Positions 8,930 to 18,873 of a DNA stretch of 64,000 bases are shown here, one piece after another. The DNA is taken from contig NZ_LIQI01000022.1 of the NCBI RefSeq assembly GCF_001418105.1, positions 248,001 through 312,000 on the forward strand, written 5' to 3'. The position numbers were made by a program, and so were the translations under genes. The notes beneath the pieces were generated by a model. It saw only the letters and a program-made list of their open reading frames with translations, was not told the DNA's origin and did not search any database. Source of the DNA: Lacinutrix himadriensis. Its GTDB lineage: Bacteria > Bacteroidota > Bacteroidia > Flavobacteriales > Flavobacteriaceae. Numbering within the stretch: position 1 is the stretch's first letter; each line of letters begins with the position of its first letter.

Positions 8930-11794
8930 TTATTTTAATTTCTTTTTTACTTCTACTTCATGGAATGCTTCAATAACATCTCCTTCTTTAATATCGTTAT
9001 AGTTCTTGATTTGTGTACCAAAATCATAACCTTTAGCAACTTCTTTCACATCGTCTTTAAAACGTTTTAATGAAGTTAACTCTCCAGTATAAATTACTAC
9101 ACCATCACGTATTAAACGAATTCCAGAACTTCTAAATATTTTACCCGTTAATGCCATACAACCTGCAATACTTCCAATTTTAGAAACTTTAAAGATTTCT
9201 CTAATTTCTGCAGTACCTGTAATTTCTTCTTTAAGCTCTGGAGATAACATACCTTCCATAGCATCTTTAAGATCATTAATAGCATCATAGATAATCGAGT
9301 ACATTCTGATATCGATTTCTTCTTTGTCAGCTATTTGACGTGCATTACCCATCGGACGTACATTAAATCCTATAATAATAGCATCTGAAGCAGTTGCTAA
9401 TAATACATCACTTTCTGTTATTGGTCCAACACCTTTATGAATAATATTTATTTGAATTTCTTCTGTCGATAATTTTTGGAAAGAATCTGTTAATGCTTCT
9501 ACAGAACCATCTACATCTCCTTTTAGTATAATATTTAACTCTTGGAAATCACCAAGTGCAATACGACGACCAATTTCATCTAGTGTTATATGACGTTGCG
9601 TACGTACAGATTGTTCACGTTGTAATTGTGTACGTTTGGTTGCAATTTGTTTTGCTTCACGTTCGTCTTCAAATACATTGAATTTATCTCCTGCTTGTGG
9701 CGCTCCATCTAAACCAAGAATAGATACTGGAATGGATGGTCCAGCTTCTATAATTTCATTTCCACGCTCATCATGCATTGCTTTTATCTTCCCACTGTTT
9801 TTACCAGCTAAAACATAATCTCCAATACGTAATGTACCCGCTTGTACTAATATAGTAGATACATATCCACGTCCTTTATCTAAGAATGCTTCCACAACCG
9901 TACCTTGTGCTAATTTGTCTGGGTTTGCTGTTAACTCTAACAACTCTGCCTCTAAAAGCACTTTTTCTAATAACTCTTTTACACCTGTTCCTACTTTAGC
10001 AGAAATATCATGGGATTGAATTTTACCTCCCCAATCTTCAACTAAAAGATTCATTTGTGCTAATTTCTCTTTAATTTTTTCTGGATTAGCGTCTGGCTTA
10101 TCTATTTTATTAATTGCGAAAATTATTGGCACTCCTGCAGCTTGTGCATGCGAAATAGCTTCTTTAGTTTGCGGCATGATATCATCATCTGCTGCTGCAA
10201 CAATAATTGCTATATCTGTTACTTGTGCACCACGAGCACGCATCGCTGTAAAAGCTTCGTGACCTGGTGTATCTAAAAACGCGATTTTTTGTCCGTTATC
10301 TAAAGTCACTCCATAGGCACCAATGTGCTGTGTAATTCCTCCAGACTCTCCTGCTATTACATTTTCTTTACGTATATAATCTAGAAGGGATGTTTTACCA
10401 TGATCTACATGTCCCATTACCGTAACAATTGGTGCACGTGGTTTTAAATCTTCTGGTTTATCTGCAACCTCTTCTATAGATTCTTCAAGATCTGCTGTTA
10501 TGAATTCTACTTGGTAGCCAAACTCATCTGCAACAATAGAAAGTGTTTCTGCATCTAAACGTTGGTTCATGGTTACCATCATACCAAGTGACATACATGC
10601 CGATATAATTTGTGTAACTTGAACATTCATCATCGTAGCAACTTCATTTGCTGTTACAAATTCTGTTACTTTAAGAATTTTGTTTTCAGCTGCTTCTATT
10701 TGTTGATCAATTTCAGTTTGTTCTCTGTGTTGATCTCTTTTGTCTCTTCTATACTTAGCACCTTTACCTTTATTAGACTTTCCTTGCAGTTTTTCTAAGG
10801 TTTCACGTACTTGTTTTTTAACATCTTCTTCACTAGGCTCTTCTTTTACAATGGTTTTTCTACCTCTTCCTCCTTGGCCTGGTTTTCCTTTAAATCTGCT
10901 ATTACCTCCTGTATTTCCTCCTGGTCTATTATCTCCTGGTTTAGAAATTCTACGGCGTTTACGTTTATTATCTGAAGATTTATCGTCTTTCTTAGGATCC
11001 TCTTTTTTCTTTTTAGGTTTGTTAAATTGGCTTAAATCAATTTTAGTACCTGCAATTTTCGGACCTGTAAGTTTTTGATATTTTGTTTCTACTCTTTCTT
11101 CAACATTTGGTTGATCTTCGGTTTTAGTAGCTTCCTCTTTTTTAGAAGGCACTTCTTTTTTAGTAGTATCTGGCTTCTCGGCTTTCACCTCTTTTTCCAC
11201 CTTCTCTACTTTCACCGTTTTCTCTACATTTTCCGTTTTTTCAACTTTCACCACCTTCTCTACCTTAACTGGCACTTCTGGTTTAGCAGCTTTTACTTCC
11301 TCAGTCTTTTTAACTTCCTGAGGTTTCTCAACTTCTTTAGGCGTTGGAGCTACTTCTTCTTTAACCGCTTCTACTTGCTTAACTTCTTCGGTTTTAGGTT
11401 TTGGTTCCTCTTTCGCTTTTTTAGCTTTCGGGTTTAAGTCTATTTTACCAACTTGTTTTGGTCCAGACAGCGTAGATTTCGCTTTAACAATTTCTTGTTG
11501 TTTTGCTTCTTCTCTTTTCGCTTCAGCTTTTAGCTTTTCCTCTTGTTCTTTCTCACGTAGTTCACGCAAAGCCTCTTTTTCTTTGAGTTTTGCCTCACTA
11601 ACTTCTTGAGACGCCATCCTTTTGGAAGCATCCGTTTGAAATTCGTTTGAAAGTTTTTGATAAACTTCTTCTGAAATTTTTGTAGTAGGACGCTTCTCTA
11701 TTTCGATGCCCTTAGATTCTAGAAAATCTACTGCACGATCGATAGAGATGTTAAGCTCGCGTAATACTTTATTTAATCTTACTGTTCCAGCCAT
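8930..11794 (-). CDS. infB: Translation initiation factor IF-2
   Basis: 954 aa. The N-terminal IF2_N-like segment ([20 protein letters not shown]) is followed by a long charged region (about 65-350) of Lys/Glu/Val/Pro repeats and a Gly/Arg-rich stretch typical of Bacteroidetes IF-2. A second IF2_N domain ([20 protein letters not shown]) comes next. The GTPase domain begins near residue 455 with GHVDHGKTS (G1), [10 protein letters not shown] (G2), DTPGHEAF (G3) and NKIDKPDA (G4). The C-terminal C1/C2 domains that bind initiator tRNA follow. It delivers fMet-tRNA to the 30S subunit. It is the last gene of rimP-nusA-infB, 30 bases after nusA, with a terminator behind it. Confidence 0.98.
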   Translation of the reverse strand: MAGTVRLNKVLRELNISIDRAVDFLESKGIEIEKRPTTKISEEVYQKLSNEFQTDASKRMASQEVSEAKLKEKEALRELREKEQEEKLKAEAKREEAKQQEIVKAKSTLSGPKQVGKIDLNPKAKKAKEEPKPKTEEVKQVEAVKEEVAPTPKEVEKPQEVKKTEEVKAAKPEVPVKVEKVVKVEKTENVEKTVKVEKVEKEVKAEKPDTTKKEVPSKKEEATKTEDQPNVEERVETKYQKLTGPKIAGTKIDLSQFNKPKKKKEDPKKDDKSSDNKRKRRRISKPGDNRPGGNTGGNSRFKGKPGQGGRGRKTIVKEEPSEEDVKKQVRETLEKLQGKSNKGKGAKYRRDKRDQHREQTEIDQQIEAAENKILKVTEFVTANEVATMMNVQVTQIISACMSLGMMVTMNQRLDAETLSIVADEFGYQVEFITADLEESIEEVADKPEDLKPRAPIVTVMGHVDHGKTSLLDYIRKENVIAGESGGITQHIGAYGVTLDNGQKIAFLDTPGHEAFTAMRARGAQVTDIAIIVAAADDDIMPQTKEAISHAQAAGVPIIFAINKIDKPDANPEKIKEKLAQMNLLVEDWGGKIQSHDISAKVGTGVKELLEKVLLEAELLELTANPDKLAQGTVVEAFLDKGRGYVSTILVQAGTLRIGDYVLAGKNSGKIKAMHDERGNEIIEAGPSIPVSILGLDGAPQAGDKFNVFEDEREAKQIATKRTQLQREQSVRTQRHITLDEIGRRIALGDFQELNIILKGDVDGSVEALTDSFQKLSTEEIQINIIHKGVGPITESDVLLATASDAIIIGFNVRPMGNARQIADKEEIDIRMYSIIYDAINDLKDAMEGMLSPELKEEITGTAEIREIFKVSKIGSIAGCMALTGKIFRSSGIRLIRDGVVIYTGELTSLKRFKDDVKEVAKGYDFGTQIKNYNDIKEGDVIEAFHEVEVKKKLK

Positions 11795-11824
11795 AAATTG
11801 CTTGTAATATAACCTAAAAATGTG

Positions 11825-13057
11825 TTAGTCTTCGAATTCTGCTTTAAGAATTCTAACGACTTCGTTTATTGTTTCTTCTTCTAAATCGGTACGTTTCACT
11901 AAATCTGCTACTTCTTGTTCTAGTACACTTTTTGCGGTGTCTAGTCCAGCTTTGCTAAATTCAGCAATAATCCACGCTTCGATTTCGTCAGAGAATTCGC
12001 GTAATTCTACGTCTTCTTCTGCTCCTTCTCTAAATACATCAATTTCATAACCTGTTAGTTTTCCTGCTAAACGTATGTTGTGACCTCCACGACCAATAGC
12101 TTTACTTACTTCTTCTGGTTTTAAAATTGCTTCTGCTCTTTTATTCTCTTCATCAATTTTAATTGAAGTTACACGAGCAGGACTTAATGCTCTTGTAATA
12201 TACAATTGTAAATTGTTTGTGTAATTAATTACATCAATATTTTCGTTTCCTAATTCACGAACGATACCGTGAATTCTAGATCCTTTCATACCTACACATG
12301 CTCCTACTGGATCAATTCTATCATCATAAGAATCTACAGCTACTTTAGCTTTTTCACCAGGAATACGAACTACATTTTTAATCGTAATTAAACCATCAAA
12401 AACTTCAGGAATTTCTTGCTCAAATAATTTTTCTAAAAACAATGGTGATGTTCTAGACATAATTATTGCTGGCTTATTTCCTTTTAGCTCTGCACTTTCA
12501 ATAATTCCTTTTACGTTATCTCCTTTACGGAAAAAATCGGAAGGAATTTGTTTGTCTTTTGGCAAGATGATTTCATTTCCTTCATCATCTAAAAGTATTA
12601 CCGCTCTATGACGAATATGGTGTACTTCTGCTGTATAAATCTCTCCAACTAACTCTTGAAATTGCTTGTATATATTCGTATTATCGTGTTCGTGAATTTT
12701 AGATATTAAGTTTTGTCTTAATGCTAATATAGAACGACGACCAAGGTCTATTAATTTCACCTCTTCGGATACATCTTCACCAACTTCAAAATCTGGCTCT
12801 ATTTTTTGTGCTTCTGTTAACGATATTTCTTGATTTGGCTCTTCTACTTCACCATCTGCTACTACTATTCTATTTCTCCAAATTTCTAAATCCCCTTTAT
12901 CTGGATTGATAATAATATCAAAATTATCATCATCACCAAATTTCTTTTTTAAAGCGTTTCTAAAAACATCTTCTAAAATAGCCATTAGGGTTACACGATC
13001 TATTAATTTGTCGTCTTTAAATTCTGAAAAAGAATCAATTAATGCAAGATTTTCCAT
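11825..13057 (-). CDS. nusA: Transcription termination/antitermination factor NusA
   Basis: 410 aa. The order is NusA N-terminal RNA polymerase-binding domain (about 1-125), S1 domain (about 130-200, VGEIYTAEVHHIRHRAVILL), and two KH domains (about 230-345) including GACVGMKGSRI and KAIGRGGHNIRLAGKLTGYEIDV. A short acidic tail follows. It lacks the C-terminal acidic repeats found in enterobacterial NusA, which is usual in this phylum. NusA binds RNA polymerase and nascent RNA to control pausing, termination and antitermination. It sits 12 bases after rimP and 30 before infB, the conserved operon order. The hairpin in the operon leader could be a NusA-sensitive control point. Confidence 0.97.
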   Translation of the reverse strand: MENLALIDSFSEFKDDKLIDRVTLMAILEDVFRNALKKKFGDDDNFDIIINPDKGDLEIWRNRIVVADGEVEEPNQEISLTEAQKIEPDFEVGEDVSEEVKLIDLGRRSILALRQNLISKIHEHDNTNIYKQFQELVGEIYTAEVHHIRHRAVILLDDEGNEIILPKDKQIPSDFFRKGDNVKGIIESAELKGNKPAIIMSRTSPLFLEKLFEQEIPEVFDGLITIKNVVRIPGEKAKVAVDSYDDRIDPVGACVGMKGSRIHGIVRELGNENIDVINYTNNLQLYITRALSPARVTSIKIDEENKRAEAILKPEEVSKAIGRGGHNIRLAGKLTGYEIDVFREGAEEDVELREFSDEIEAWIIAEFSKAGLDTAKSVLEQEVADLVKRTDLEEETINEVVRILKAEFED

Positions 13058-13069
13058 AACTCCTTTAAA

Positions 13070-13531
13070 TTAAAATTTAATCATAACTTTTGCTTCTACA
13101 ATATTTTCGTAGGCAATATCTGCCTGTTTTTGGACCGTTACTTTACCTTTACCTACTGGTTTAGGCTCTCTGCTTTTCCATTGCAAAGTAATTTCATTTT
13201 CAGTAGCTTCTATTAAAGTACCTTCCATGTTTTCTGTTGTTGTCTTAACTTCTAAAAGCCTACCTATATTTTTAATGTATTGGCGTTTGTGTGTTAATGG
13301 AGAGGTTGCTCCTGCAGATGCTACTTCTATAGAGAAATCAACTTCTTCTCTATCTAAATCATTCTCTATAGCTCTACTAACAAATATGCAATCTTCTACT
13401 GTTACACCATCATCACCATCTAAAATAACTTTCACAGAATTATCTGTTGTTATAGATAATTCTATAAGGAATAGATTTGGCTTTTCTTCAAGCGCTGCTT
13501 CTAATAAGTCTTTTACTGTATTCTTAAACAT
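13070..13531 (-). CDS. rimP: Ribosome maturation factor RimP
   Basis: 153 aa. The N-terminal domain has the typical KVILDGDDGVTVEDCIFVSR and EVASAGATSPL segments, followed by a small SH3-like C-terminal domain (about 95-153). RimP assists assembly of the 30S subunit. It is the first gene of the operon, and the family commonly precedes nusA. The ATG at 13531 gives the full family length. Its leader of about 55 bases contains a strong hairpin ending 15 bases before the start codon. Confidence 0.95.
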   Translation of the reverse strand: MFKNTVKDLLEAALEEKPNLFLIELSITTDNSVKVILDGDDGVTVEDCIFVSRAIENDLDREEVDFSIEVASAGATSPLTHKRQYIKNIGRLLEVKTTTENMEGTLIEATENEITLQWKSREPKPVGKGKVTVQKQADIAYENIVEAKVMIKF

Positions 13532-13540
13532 TTTTTGGTA

Positions 13541-13567
13541 TAAAAAGAGGGGACTTTTCGTCCCCTC
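13541..13567 (-). promoter_or_regulatory. Terminator-like hairpin in the rimP leader
   Basis: On the minus strand, GAGGGGAC and GTCCCCTC form a perfect 8-bp stem with a GAAAA loop, followed directly by TTTTTA. It lies between the predicted promoter (13595-13625) and the rimP start codon at 13531, so it would be within the leader RNA. It looks like an attenuator for rimP-nusA-infB. It could also serve as a terminator for transcripts coming from the other direction. Confidence 0.55.
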
Positions 13568-13594
13568 ATCTTTTTCTTTTTCGTTTCAACGCTG

Positions 13595-13625
13595 CAAATA
13601 TACAATTTTTATATTGATTTGCAAA
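13595..13625 (-). promoter_or_regulatory. Promoter of rimP-nusA-infB
   Basis: The minus strand shows TTTG (13622-13625), a 19-base spacer, then TATATTTG (13595-13602). This is a full match to the Bacteroidetes primary-sigma consensus. Transcription would start near 13588-13590. Confidence 0.7.
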
Positions 13626-14032
13626 AGTTGTTGAAACACAATAGTTAGAATACACATAATTTATAGTAATAGAAGAAAAAATAACTTCTTTAAACAGCAA
13701 ATCGTCCTTTGCACAAAAACTATTATTTACAACACTTAAACACCTACTTTTTCTTAAGCTTTCGTGATAAAACAGTCTTTAATCAATAGCATTGCACACT
13801 TTAAACACACGATACAGCATCCTAATAAGGATTAATAAAAAAAACACTAAATAAAAGTAACCTATTGCTAACCATTCTCAGGTTTAATGATATTCTAGAA
13901 TATAATGGTATTTTTTCATTAATCACAATAGGTTTCCACATAAAAACGGGAAAATTCATACAAAACAAAAAATTGTCATTTATATTTCTTAAATTTAAGA
14001 AGCTATAATTCCTAATTAAATCTTTAAATAAC
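13626..14032. other. Intergenic region between divergent rimP and usp
   Basis: About 400 AT-rich bases upstream of the rimP promoter and of the stress protein gene. I see no gene, repeat or convincing promoter for the stress protein. The nearest match is TATATTTC at 13981-13988 without a -33 box. Confidence 0.5.
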
Positions 14033-14863
14033 ATGAAAAAAATACTTGTACCAACAGACTTTTCAGAACAAGCAAATTATGCTCTAGAAGTAGCAGCACA
14101 ACTCGCAAAAAGATACAACGGAGAAATCTACTTACTACACATGCTAGATTTACCTTTAAATCAAATACCAGAACTTGGAGGAGAAACTGTAGGCAATATA
14201 CCTGAAGCTATGTTTTTTATGAAATTAGCACATAATAAGTTTGAAGAAATTTTAAGTCAAGACTTTTTAAAAGGTATTACTATTCATGAAACCGTAGATT
14301 TCCACCAAACTTTTCAAGGCATAAAAAACACTTGCAAAGAGAATAATGTCGATATGATAATCATGGGTTCTCACGGAGCAAGCGGTTTAAAAGAAATGTT
14401 TATCGGCTCTAACACAGAAAAAGTAGTCCGCTCTTCGGATGTCCCAGTACTTGTTATCAAGAACAAACACGAAGATTTCACCATTAATGATTTTGTTTTT
14501 GCTTCAGACTTTAAAAACGACAGCAGAGAAACCTATAAACAAGCTACAGAACTAGCAAAAGCTTTTGATTCTAAAATTCATTTATTATTTGTAAACACAC
14601 CAAATAGATTTACAACCACAGCAACAGCCAACACAAGAATATTAGATTTCATCTCGGATTCTGATTTCACAAACTATGAGATTCATATTTTTAATGACGA
14701 ATCTGTAGAAAGCGGTATTTTAAACTTCTCCCATATTATTGGAGCAGACATAATTGGTATTAGCACACATGGCCGACAAGGAATAGCTCATTTTTTTAAC
14801 GGAAGTATTAGTGAAGACCTAGTTAATCACGCTAAAAGACCAGTGATTACTTTTAAAATATAA
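14033..14863 (+). CDS. Universal stress protein, tandem two-domain
   Basis: 276 aa, twice the length of a single UspA domain. The first domain (about 1-147) starts KKILVPTDFSEQANYALEVA and ends with the nucleotide-binding pattern GSHGASGLKEMFIGSNTEKV and PVLVIK. The second (about 150-276) ends ISTHGRQGIAHFFNGSISEDL and RPVITFK. The glycine pattern of ATP-binding Usp proteins is clear in the first domain. Such cytoplasmic proteins are induced under stress or growth arrest; the specific function is not predictable. It is a single-gene unit with a terminator starting 20 bases after its stop codon. Confidence 0.9.
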   Translation: MKKILVPTDFSEQANYALEVAAQLAKRYNGEIYLLHMLDLPLNQIPELGGETVGNIPEAMFFMKLAHNKFEEILSQDFLKGITIHETVDFHQTFQGIKNTCKENNVDMIIMGSHGASGLKEMFIGSNTEKVVRSSDVPVLVIKNKHEDFTINDFVFASDFKNDSRETYKQATELAKAFDSKIHLLFVNTPNRFTTTATANTRILDFISDSDFTNYEIHIFNDESVESGILNFSHIIGADIIGISTHGRQGIAHFFNGSISEDLVNHAKRPVITFKI

Positions 14864-14883
14864 TTTACCAAAGTATTGAAATT

Positions 14884-14917
14884 AAAAAAGTCTTCCTAAA
14901 CAAGGAAGACTTTTTTA
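14884..14917 (+). terminator. Intrinsic terminator after the stress protein gene
   Basis: AAAAAAGTCTTCC and GGAAGACTTTTTT form a long perfect stem around TAAACAA, ending in T residues. It lies 20 bases after the stop codon at 14863. Confidence 0.85.
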
Positions 14918-14921
14918 TTGC

Positions 14922-15140
14922 CCCACTAGGGCTCAATTCGACTGCGCTCAGTATAAACTTCTCACCAAACATATTATAAAACAAAAAATCCCTACTTTAT
15001 TAAAGTAAGGATTAATTTGATTAATGTTGGCCCACTAGGGCTCACTTCGACTGCGCTCAGTATAAACTTCTCGCCCAAACATATTATAAAACAAAAAATC
15101 CCTACTTTATTAAAGTAAGGATTAATTTGATTAATGTTGG
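14922..15140. repeat. Two tandem copies of the tRNA-Gln 3' end plus terminator
   Basis: Two near-identical units, 14922-15030 (109 bases) and 15031-15140 (110 bases). Each begins with CCCACTAGGGCTC, the complement of the tRNA-Gln T arm/acceptor. It then switches to TTCGACTGCGCTCAG, a motif of the dispersed palindromes in this window. It continues with a hairpin that on the minus strand (AATCCTTACTTTA / TAAAGTAGGGATT then TTTTTTG) is a good tRNA terminator. The third occurrence of CCCACTAGGGCTC at 15141 is the real tRNA gene. Confidence 0.85.
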
Positions 15141-15209
15141 CCCACTAGGGCTCGAACCTAGACTCTTCTGCACCAAAAACAGACGTGTTGCCAGTTACAC
15201 CATGGGCCA
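15138..15209 (-). tRNA. tRNA-Gln (anticodon TTG)
   Basis: 72 nt without encoded CCA. Acceptor TGGCCCA/TGGGCCA pairs fully. The D arm is GTGT-AACTGGCA-ACAC. The anticodon stem is TCTGT/GCAGA with loop TTTTGGT, giving anticodon TTG (Gln CAA/CAG). The variable loop is AGAGT and the T arm is CTAGG-TTCGAGC-CCTAG. A consensus promoter lies just upstream and a hairpin terminator follows inside the tandem repeat. Confidence 0.93.
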
Positions 15210-15228
15210 ATATCTCAAAACGAGAGTG

Positions 15229-15259
15229 CAAATCTAACACAAAGTTTTATTTGCACAAA
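15229..15259 (-). promoter_or_regulatory. Promoter of tRNA-Gln
   Basis: The minus strand reads TTTG (15256-15259), a 19-base spacer and TAGATTTG (15229-15236). This is a perfect Bacteroidetes consensus, 20 bases before the tRNA 5' end. Confidence 0.72.
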
Positions 15260-15432
15260 CTTTTTTGAAGAAAAAAAATATAAATTTTAATTTTTTTTTA
15301 AAAACAGCAGTAAATCAACTAATTGAATCCTGACAACAAGTTAATATTCGTACGAATTTAGTTATGAAAACCTTAAAACCGATGCTCATTTCATATTTAT
15401 TATTAAATTCGCCATGTTAACAAGATAGATAC

Positions 15433-18400
15433 ATGACACAATTTAATTTTAAAAAATGGAACACCATTTTAGGCTGGTTTTCTTTTTTAATAGCTTTAAT
15501 CACTTATAGCTTAACTGTTGAGCCTACAGTAAGTTTTTGGGATGCTGGTGAATATATTTTAACCGCTTCAAAACTACAAGTAGGACATCCACCTGGAGCT
15601 CCTCTTTTTCAAATGCTTGGCGCTTTTTTCTCCATATTCGCTTTAGAACCTTCTCAAATTGGGTTATTAATGAATATGATGAGTGCTGTTTCTAGTGCTT
15701 TTACCATATTATTTATGTTTTGGACTATTAGTCTTTTACTTAAAAAGGTAGTTGCAAACGATTCAGAATTAAATGAGAATCAATCTTTAGCTATTTTAGG
15801 TTCTGCCTTAGTTGGTAGTTTAGCTTTTACTTTTACAGATTCTTTTTGGTTTAATGCTGTAGAAACAGAAGTATATGCCATGGCTACTTTAATCATGTCT
15901 ATTTTATTTTGGTTAGGATTACGCTGGGAACAAGACATGGATAAACCTAGAGGAAACCGTTGGTTAATTTTAATAGCCTTTGTTATTGGTCTTTCTTTTG
16001 GAGTCCACTTTATGGGGTTACTAACTATTCCTGCTATCGGATTAATTTATTATTTCAAAAATTATAAAGAAATTACTGTAAAGAATTTTATAATTGCAAA
16101 CGTGGCTACCGTTGCCATTCTTCTTTTTATTTTTAAACTTCTTGCTCCTAATATTCTAAGATTCTTTAGTGTTTTAGAAATGTTCTTTGTGAACTCTATT
16201 GGTCTGCCATTTAATTCAGGTTCGATAATTGCTGCTATACTTTTAATTGCATTGGTTTACTTTGGTTTACAATACACTAGAAAGAAAAATTACAAACATT
16301 TAAATACTGCAATTCTTTGTTTAACCTTTATTATAATTGGTTTTTCTTCATGGACTATGCTTCCTATTCGTGCAAACGCTAATGTGGTTATTAATGAAAA
16401 TAATCCTTCTAGTGCTAGAGAATTATTAGCATATTATAATTTAGAACAATATCCTGAAACGCATCTGTTTTACGGACCACAATTTACAGATCAATATTCT
16501 GGATTAGATGACATTGAGCCTTATGTAGACGACAAACCTAAATACGAGAAAGACTTAGTAAAAGGGGAATATGTTATTGTAAACGATTATAAAAACGCGA
16601 AGCAAAACTACAATCATAAGCACGCTTCTATTCTTCCAAGAATGTGGAGTCCTGAAAATGCCGAAAACTATTTAATGTTTACTGGTATTTTAGATTTTAA
16701 ACTAAAACCAGAAGTCTCTTTAGATCATGAACAACGCTCTAATATTTCTGAAATTATTGGACGTTATCAATCCGGAGAGATATCGGAAAGTGATTATGAA
16801 AACTTTATTACTTCGAATAGAGGATTAATTTCTGCATATTTTAAAGAAACAGAACTTAAAAAAACAATTAGTGATTTTAAATCGGATGTATCTCAAGGAC
16901 TAATTGATTATGAAGATTACAACAACTTTTTAAAGCAGTTTGGACAATACATAGATATTGAAAAACCTTCCTTAATGAGTAACATTGTTTACATGTTTGA
17001 ATACCAATTAGGCTACATGTATTGGCGTTATTTTATGTGGAATTTCACAGGAAAACAAGATGATATTCAAGGTAAATATGATAATCATGGAAACTGGATT
17101 AGCGGTATTAACTTTATTGATTCTTGGCATTTAGGTCAATCACAAATAGACCTTCCTGGAGATGTAAAAAACAATAAAGCTAGAAACACCTATTATTTCT
17201 TCCCATTAATTCTTGGACTACTTGGCTTGTTCTTTTTATTCAATAAAGACAAAAAAATATTCTGGACAATGCTTGTTTTCTTCCTATTTACAGGAATAGC
17301 AATCCAAGTATACACTAACGTAAGACCTTTTGAACCTCGTGAAAGAGATTACTCTGTTGTTGGTTCGTTTTATGTATTTGCATTATGGATTGGCTTTGGT
17401 GTTTACGCTATTTATGATACTCTTAAAAAATACGCATCTTCAAAAATGCTAGCTCCAGGAATCACATTAGTTTGTCTAATATTAGTTCCTGCAATTTTAG
17501 CAGCAAACAATTGGGATGATCATGATAGATCTGGAAAATACACTGCAGAAGCAATGGCTAAAATGTATTTAGACTCTTGTGACGAAAATGCCATTCTATT
17601 TTCTATTGGAGATAACGACACCTTTGCGCTTTGGTATGCCCAAGAAATTGAAGGATACAGAACAGATGTTCGTGTGGTAAACACTAGTCTTTTTCAAACC
17701 GATTGGTATATAGACCAGATGAAGCGTAAAGCTTATGAGAGTGACCCAATCCCTTCTCAATTTACCCATGACCAATACAAACATGGAACACGAGATTATA
17801 TTATGAAAAGAGCGATCTCTAAAGACACCATGTTAATTAAAGATTTCTTAGATTTTGTAGGAAGTGAAAACCCTAAAACAAAATTTAAATATATTATTGA
17901 ACAACAAGGTGACAATCCTAATGATTACCCTAATCAATATATGAATTCTAATTATTTCCCTGTGGAAGACGTGGTAATCCCTGTTAATAAAGAAAATGCT
18001 TTAAAATATGGGATTGTAGCTGCGAAAGATGCAGATAAAATTGAAGATCATATTCAGATTAAAATTACAGATGGTGTATTATACAAAAATCGCCTTCTTA
18101 TGTTAGATATTGTTGCTAATAATGATTGGAAAAGACCTATCTACTTTACAGGTGGTGCTTTTTCTGAAGACGATTATATCTGGATGAAAGATTACCTTCA
18201 ATTAGATGGTATGTGTTATAAATTAACTCCTATTAAAACGCCTGTAGATAGAGCAAATCCTTTTGATATGGGAAGAGTAGATAGCGAGAAAATGTACAAC
18301 ATTGTTAAAAAATGGGACTGGGGAAATAGTAACAGCCCAGACATTTATCACGATATAGAAACCAGAACAAACTCGATTACCTACAGAGGAAATCTTGCAC

Positions 18401-18861
18401 GTTTAATGGAGCAATTTATAAACGAAGACCAACCCAAAAAAGCAGAAGAAATTGCAGATTTAGCAATGGATAAAATGCCTGTAGACTATTTTGGCTACTA
18501 CACCTTACTAGAACCATACATAAGTGGTTATTATGAAGTTGGCGCTAAAGAAAAAGCACGTAAACTTTTTAAAGATGTAAGTATTAAGTATCAAGAAAAC
18601 CTAACGTATTACAGTACGCTAGATCAAAGAAAACAGCGTGAATTAGGCGAGCTTATTATTACAGATATCGAACGCTACAAAGCACTTGTAGATGTTGTTT
18701 TAGATTATGATGATGAATTAGCAAAAACCGAAGCTAAAACGTTCACTAACTTCTTACAGTTATTCGATCATTTTAATGCTGGCATTTCTAAGGAAACACC
18801 AAGAACGCAAGAAAAAGATATCGATTTAATACAAAAAGACACGGTTATTGCACCAGAATAA
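15433..18861 (+). CDS. DUF2723 membrane protein (putative GT-C type glycosyltransferase)
   Basis: 1142 aa. It starts with a short cytoplasmic segment and a helix (WNTILGWFSFLIALITYSLTV), then the DUF2723 signature TVSFWDAGEYILTASKLQVGHPPGAPLFQML. About ten or more hydrophobic helices follow to residue 680. The rest (about 700-1142) is soluble, with a helical-repeat-like end (KKAEEIADLAMDKMPVDYFGYY). The early acidic motif after the first helix is the place of the catalytic Asp/Glu in GT-C enzymes that use polyprenyl-phosphate sugars. In Bacteroidota these proteins are linked to protein O-glycosylation or envelope glycans, but substrate and acceptor are unknown here. The deacetylase gene follows by 12 bases, suggesting co-transcription. 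Confidence 0.88.
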   Translation: MTQFNFKKWNTILGWFSFLIALITYSLTVEPTVSFWDAGEYILTASKLQVGHPPGAPLFQMLGAFFSIFALEPSQIGLLMNMMSAVSSAFTILFMFWTISLLLKKVVANDSELNENQSLAILGSALVGSLAFTFTDSFWFNAVETEVYAMATLIMSILFWLGLRWEQDMDKPRGNRWLILIAFVIGLSFGVHFMGLLTIPAIGLIYYFKNYKEITVKNFIIANVATVAILLFIFKLLAPNILRFFSVLEMFFVNSIGLPFNSGSIIAAILLIALVYFGLQYTRKKNYKHLNTAILCLTFIIIGFSSWTMLPIRANANVVINENNPSSARELLAYYNLEQYPETHLFYGPQFTDQYSGLDDIEPYVDDKPKYEKDLVKGEYVIVNDYKNAKQNYNHKHASILPRMWSPENAENYLMFTGILDFKLKPEVSLDHEQRSNISEIIGRYQSGEISESDYENFITSNRGLISAYFKETELKKTISDFKSDVSQGLIDYEDYNNFLKQFGQYIDIEKPSLMSNIVYMFEYQLGYMYWRYFMWNFTGKQDDIQGKYDNHGNWISGINFIDSWHLGQSQIDLPGDVKNNKARNTYYFFPLILGLLGLFFLFNKDKKIFWTMLVFFLFTGIAIQVYTNVRPFEPRERDYSVVGSFYVFALWIGFGVYAIYDTLKKYASSKMLAPGITLVCLILVPAILAANNWDDHDRSGKYTAEAMAKMYLDSCDENAILFSIGDNDTFALWYAQEIEGYRTDVRVVNTSLFQTDWYIDQMKRKAYESDPIPSQFTHDQYKHGTRDYIMKRAISKDTMLIKDFLDFVGSENPKTKFKYIIEQQGDNPNDYPNQYMNSNYFPVEDVVIPVNKENALKYGIVAAKDADKIEDHIQIKITDGVLYKNRLLMLDIVANNDWKRPIYFTGGAFSEDDYIWMKDYLQLDGMCYKLTPIKTPVDRANPFDMGRVDSEKMYNIVKKWDWGNSNSPDIYHDIETRTNSITYRGNLARLMEQFINEDQPKKAEEIADLAMDKMPVDYFGYYTLLEPYISGYYEVGAKEKARKLFKDVSIKYQENLTYYSTLDQRKQRELGELIITDIERYKALVDVVLDYDDELAKTEAKTFTNFLQLFDHFNAGISKETPRTQEKDIDLIQKDTVIAPE

Positions 18862-18873
18862 AATCTGGAAAAC

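Noticed and set aside
11075-11437. Phe-rich plus-strand ORF opposite infB
   Set aside because: It is the mirror of the Lys/Glu-rich repeats of IF-2 and has no family features.
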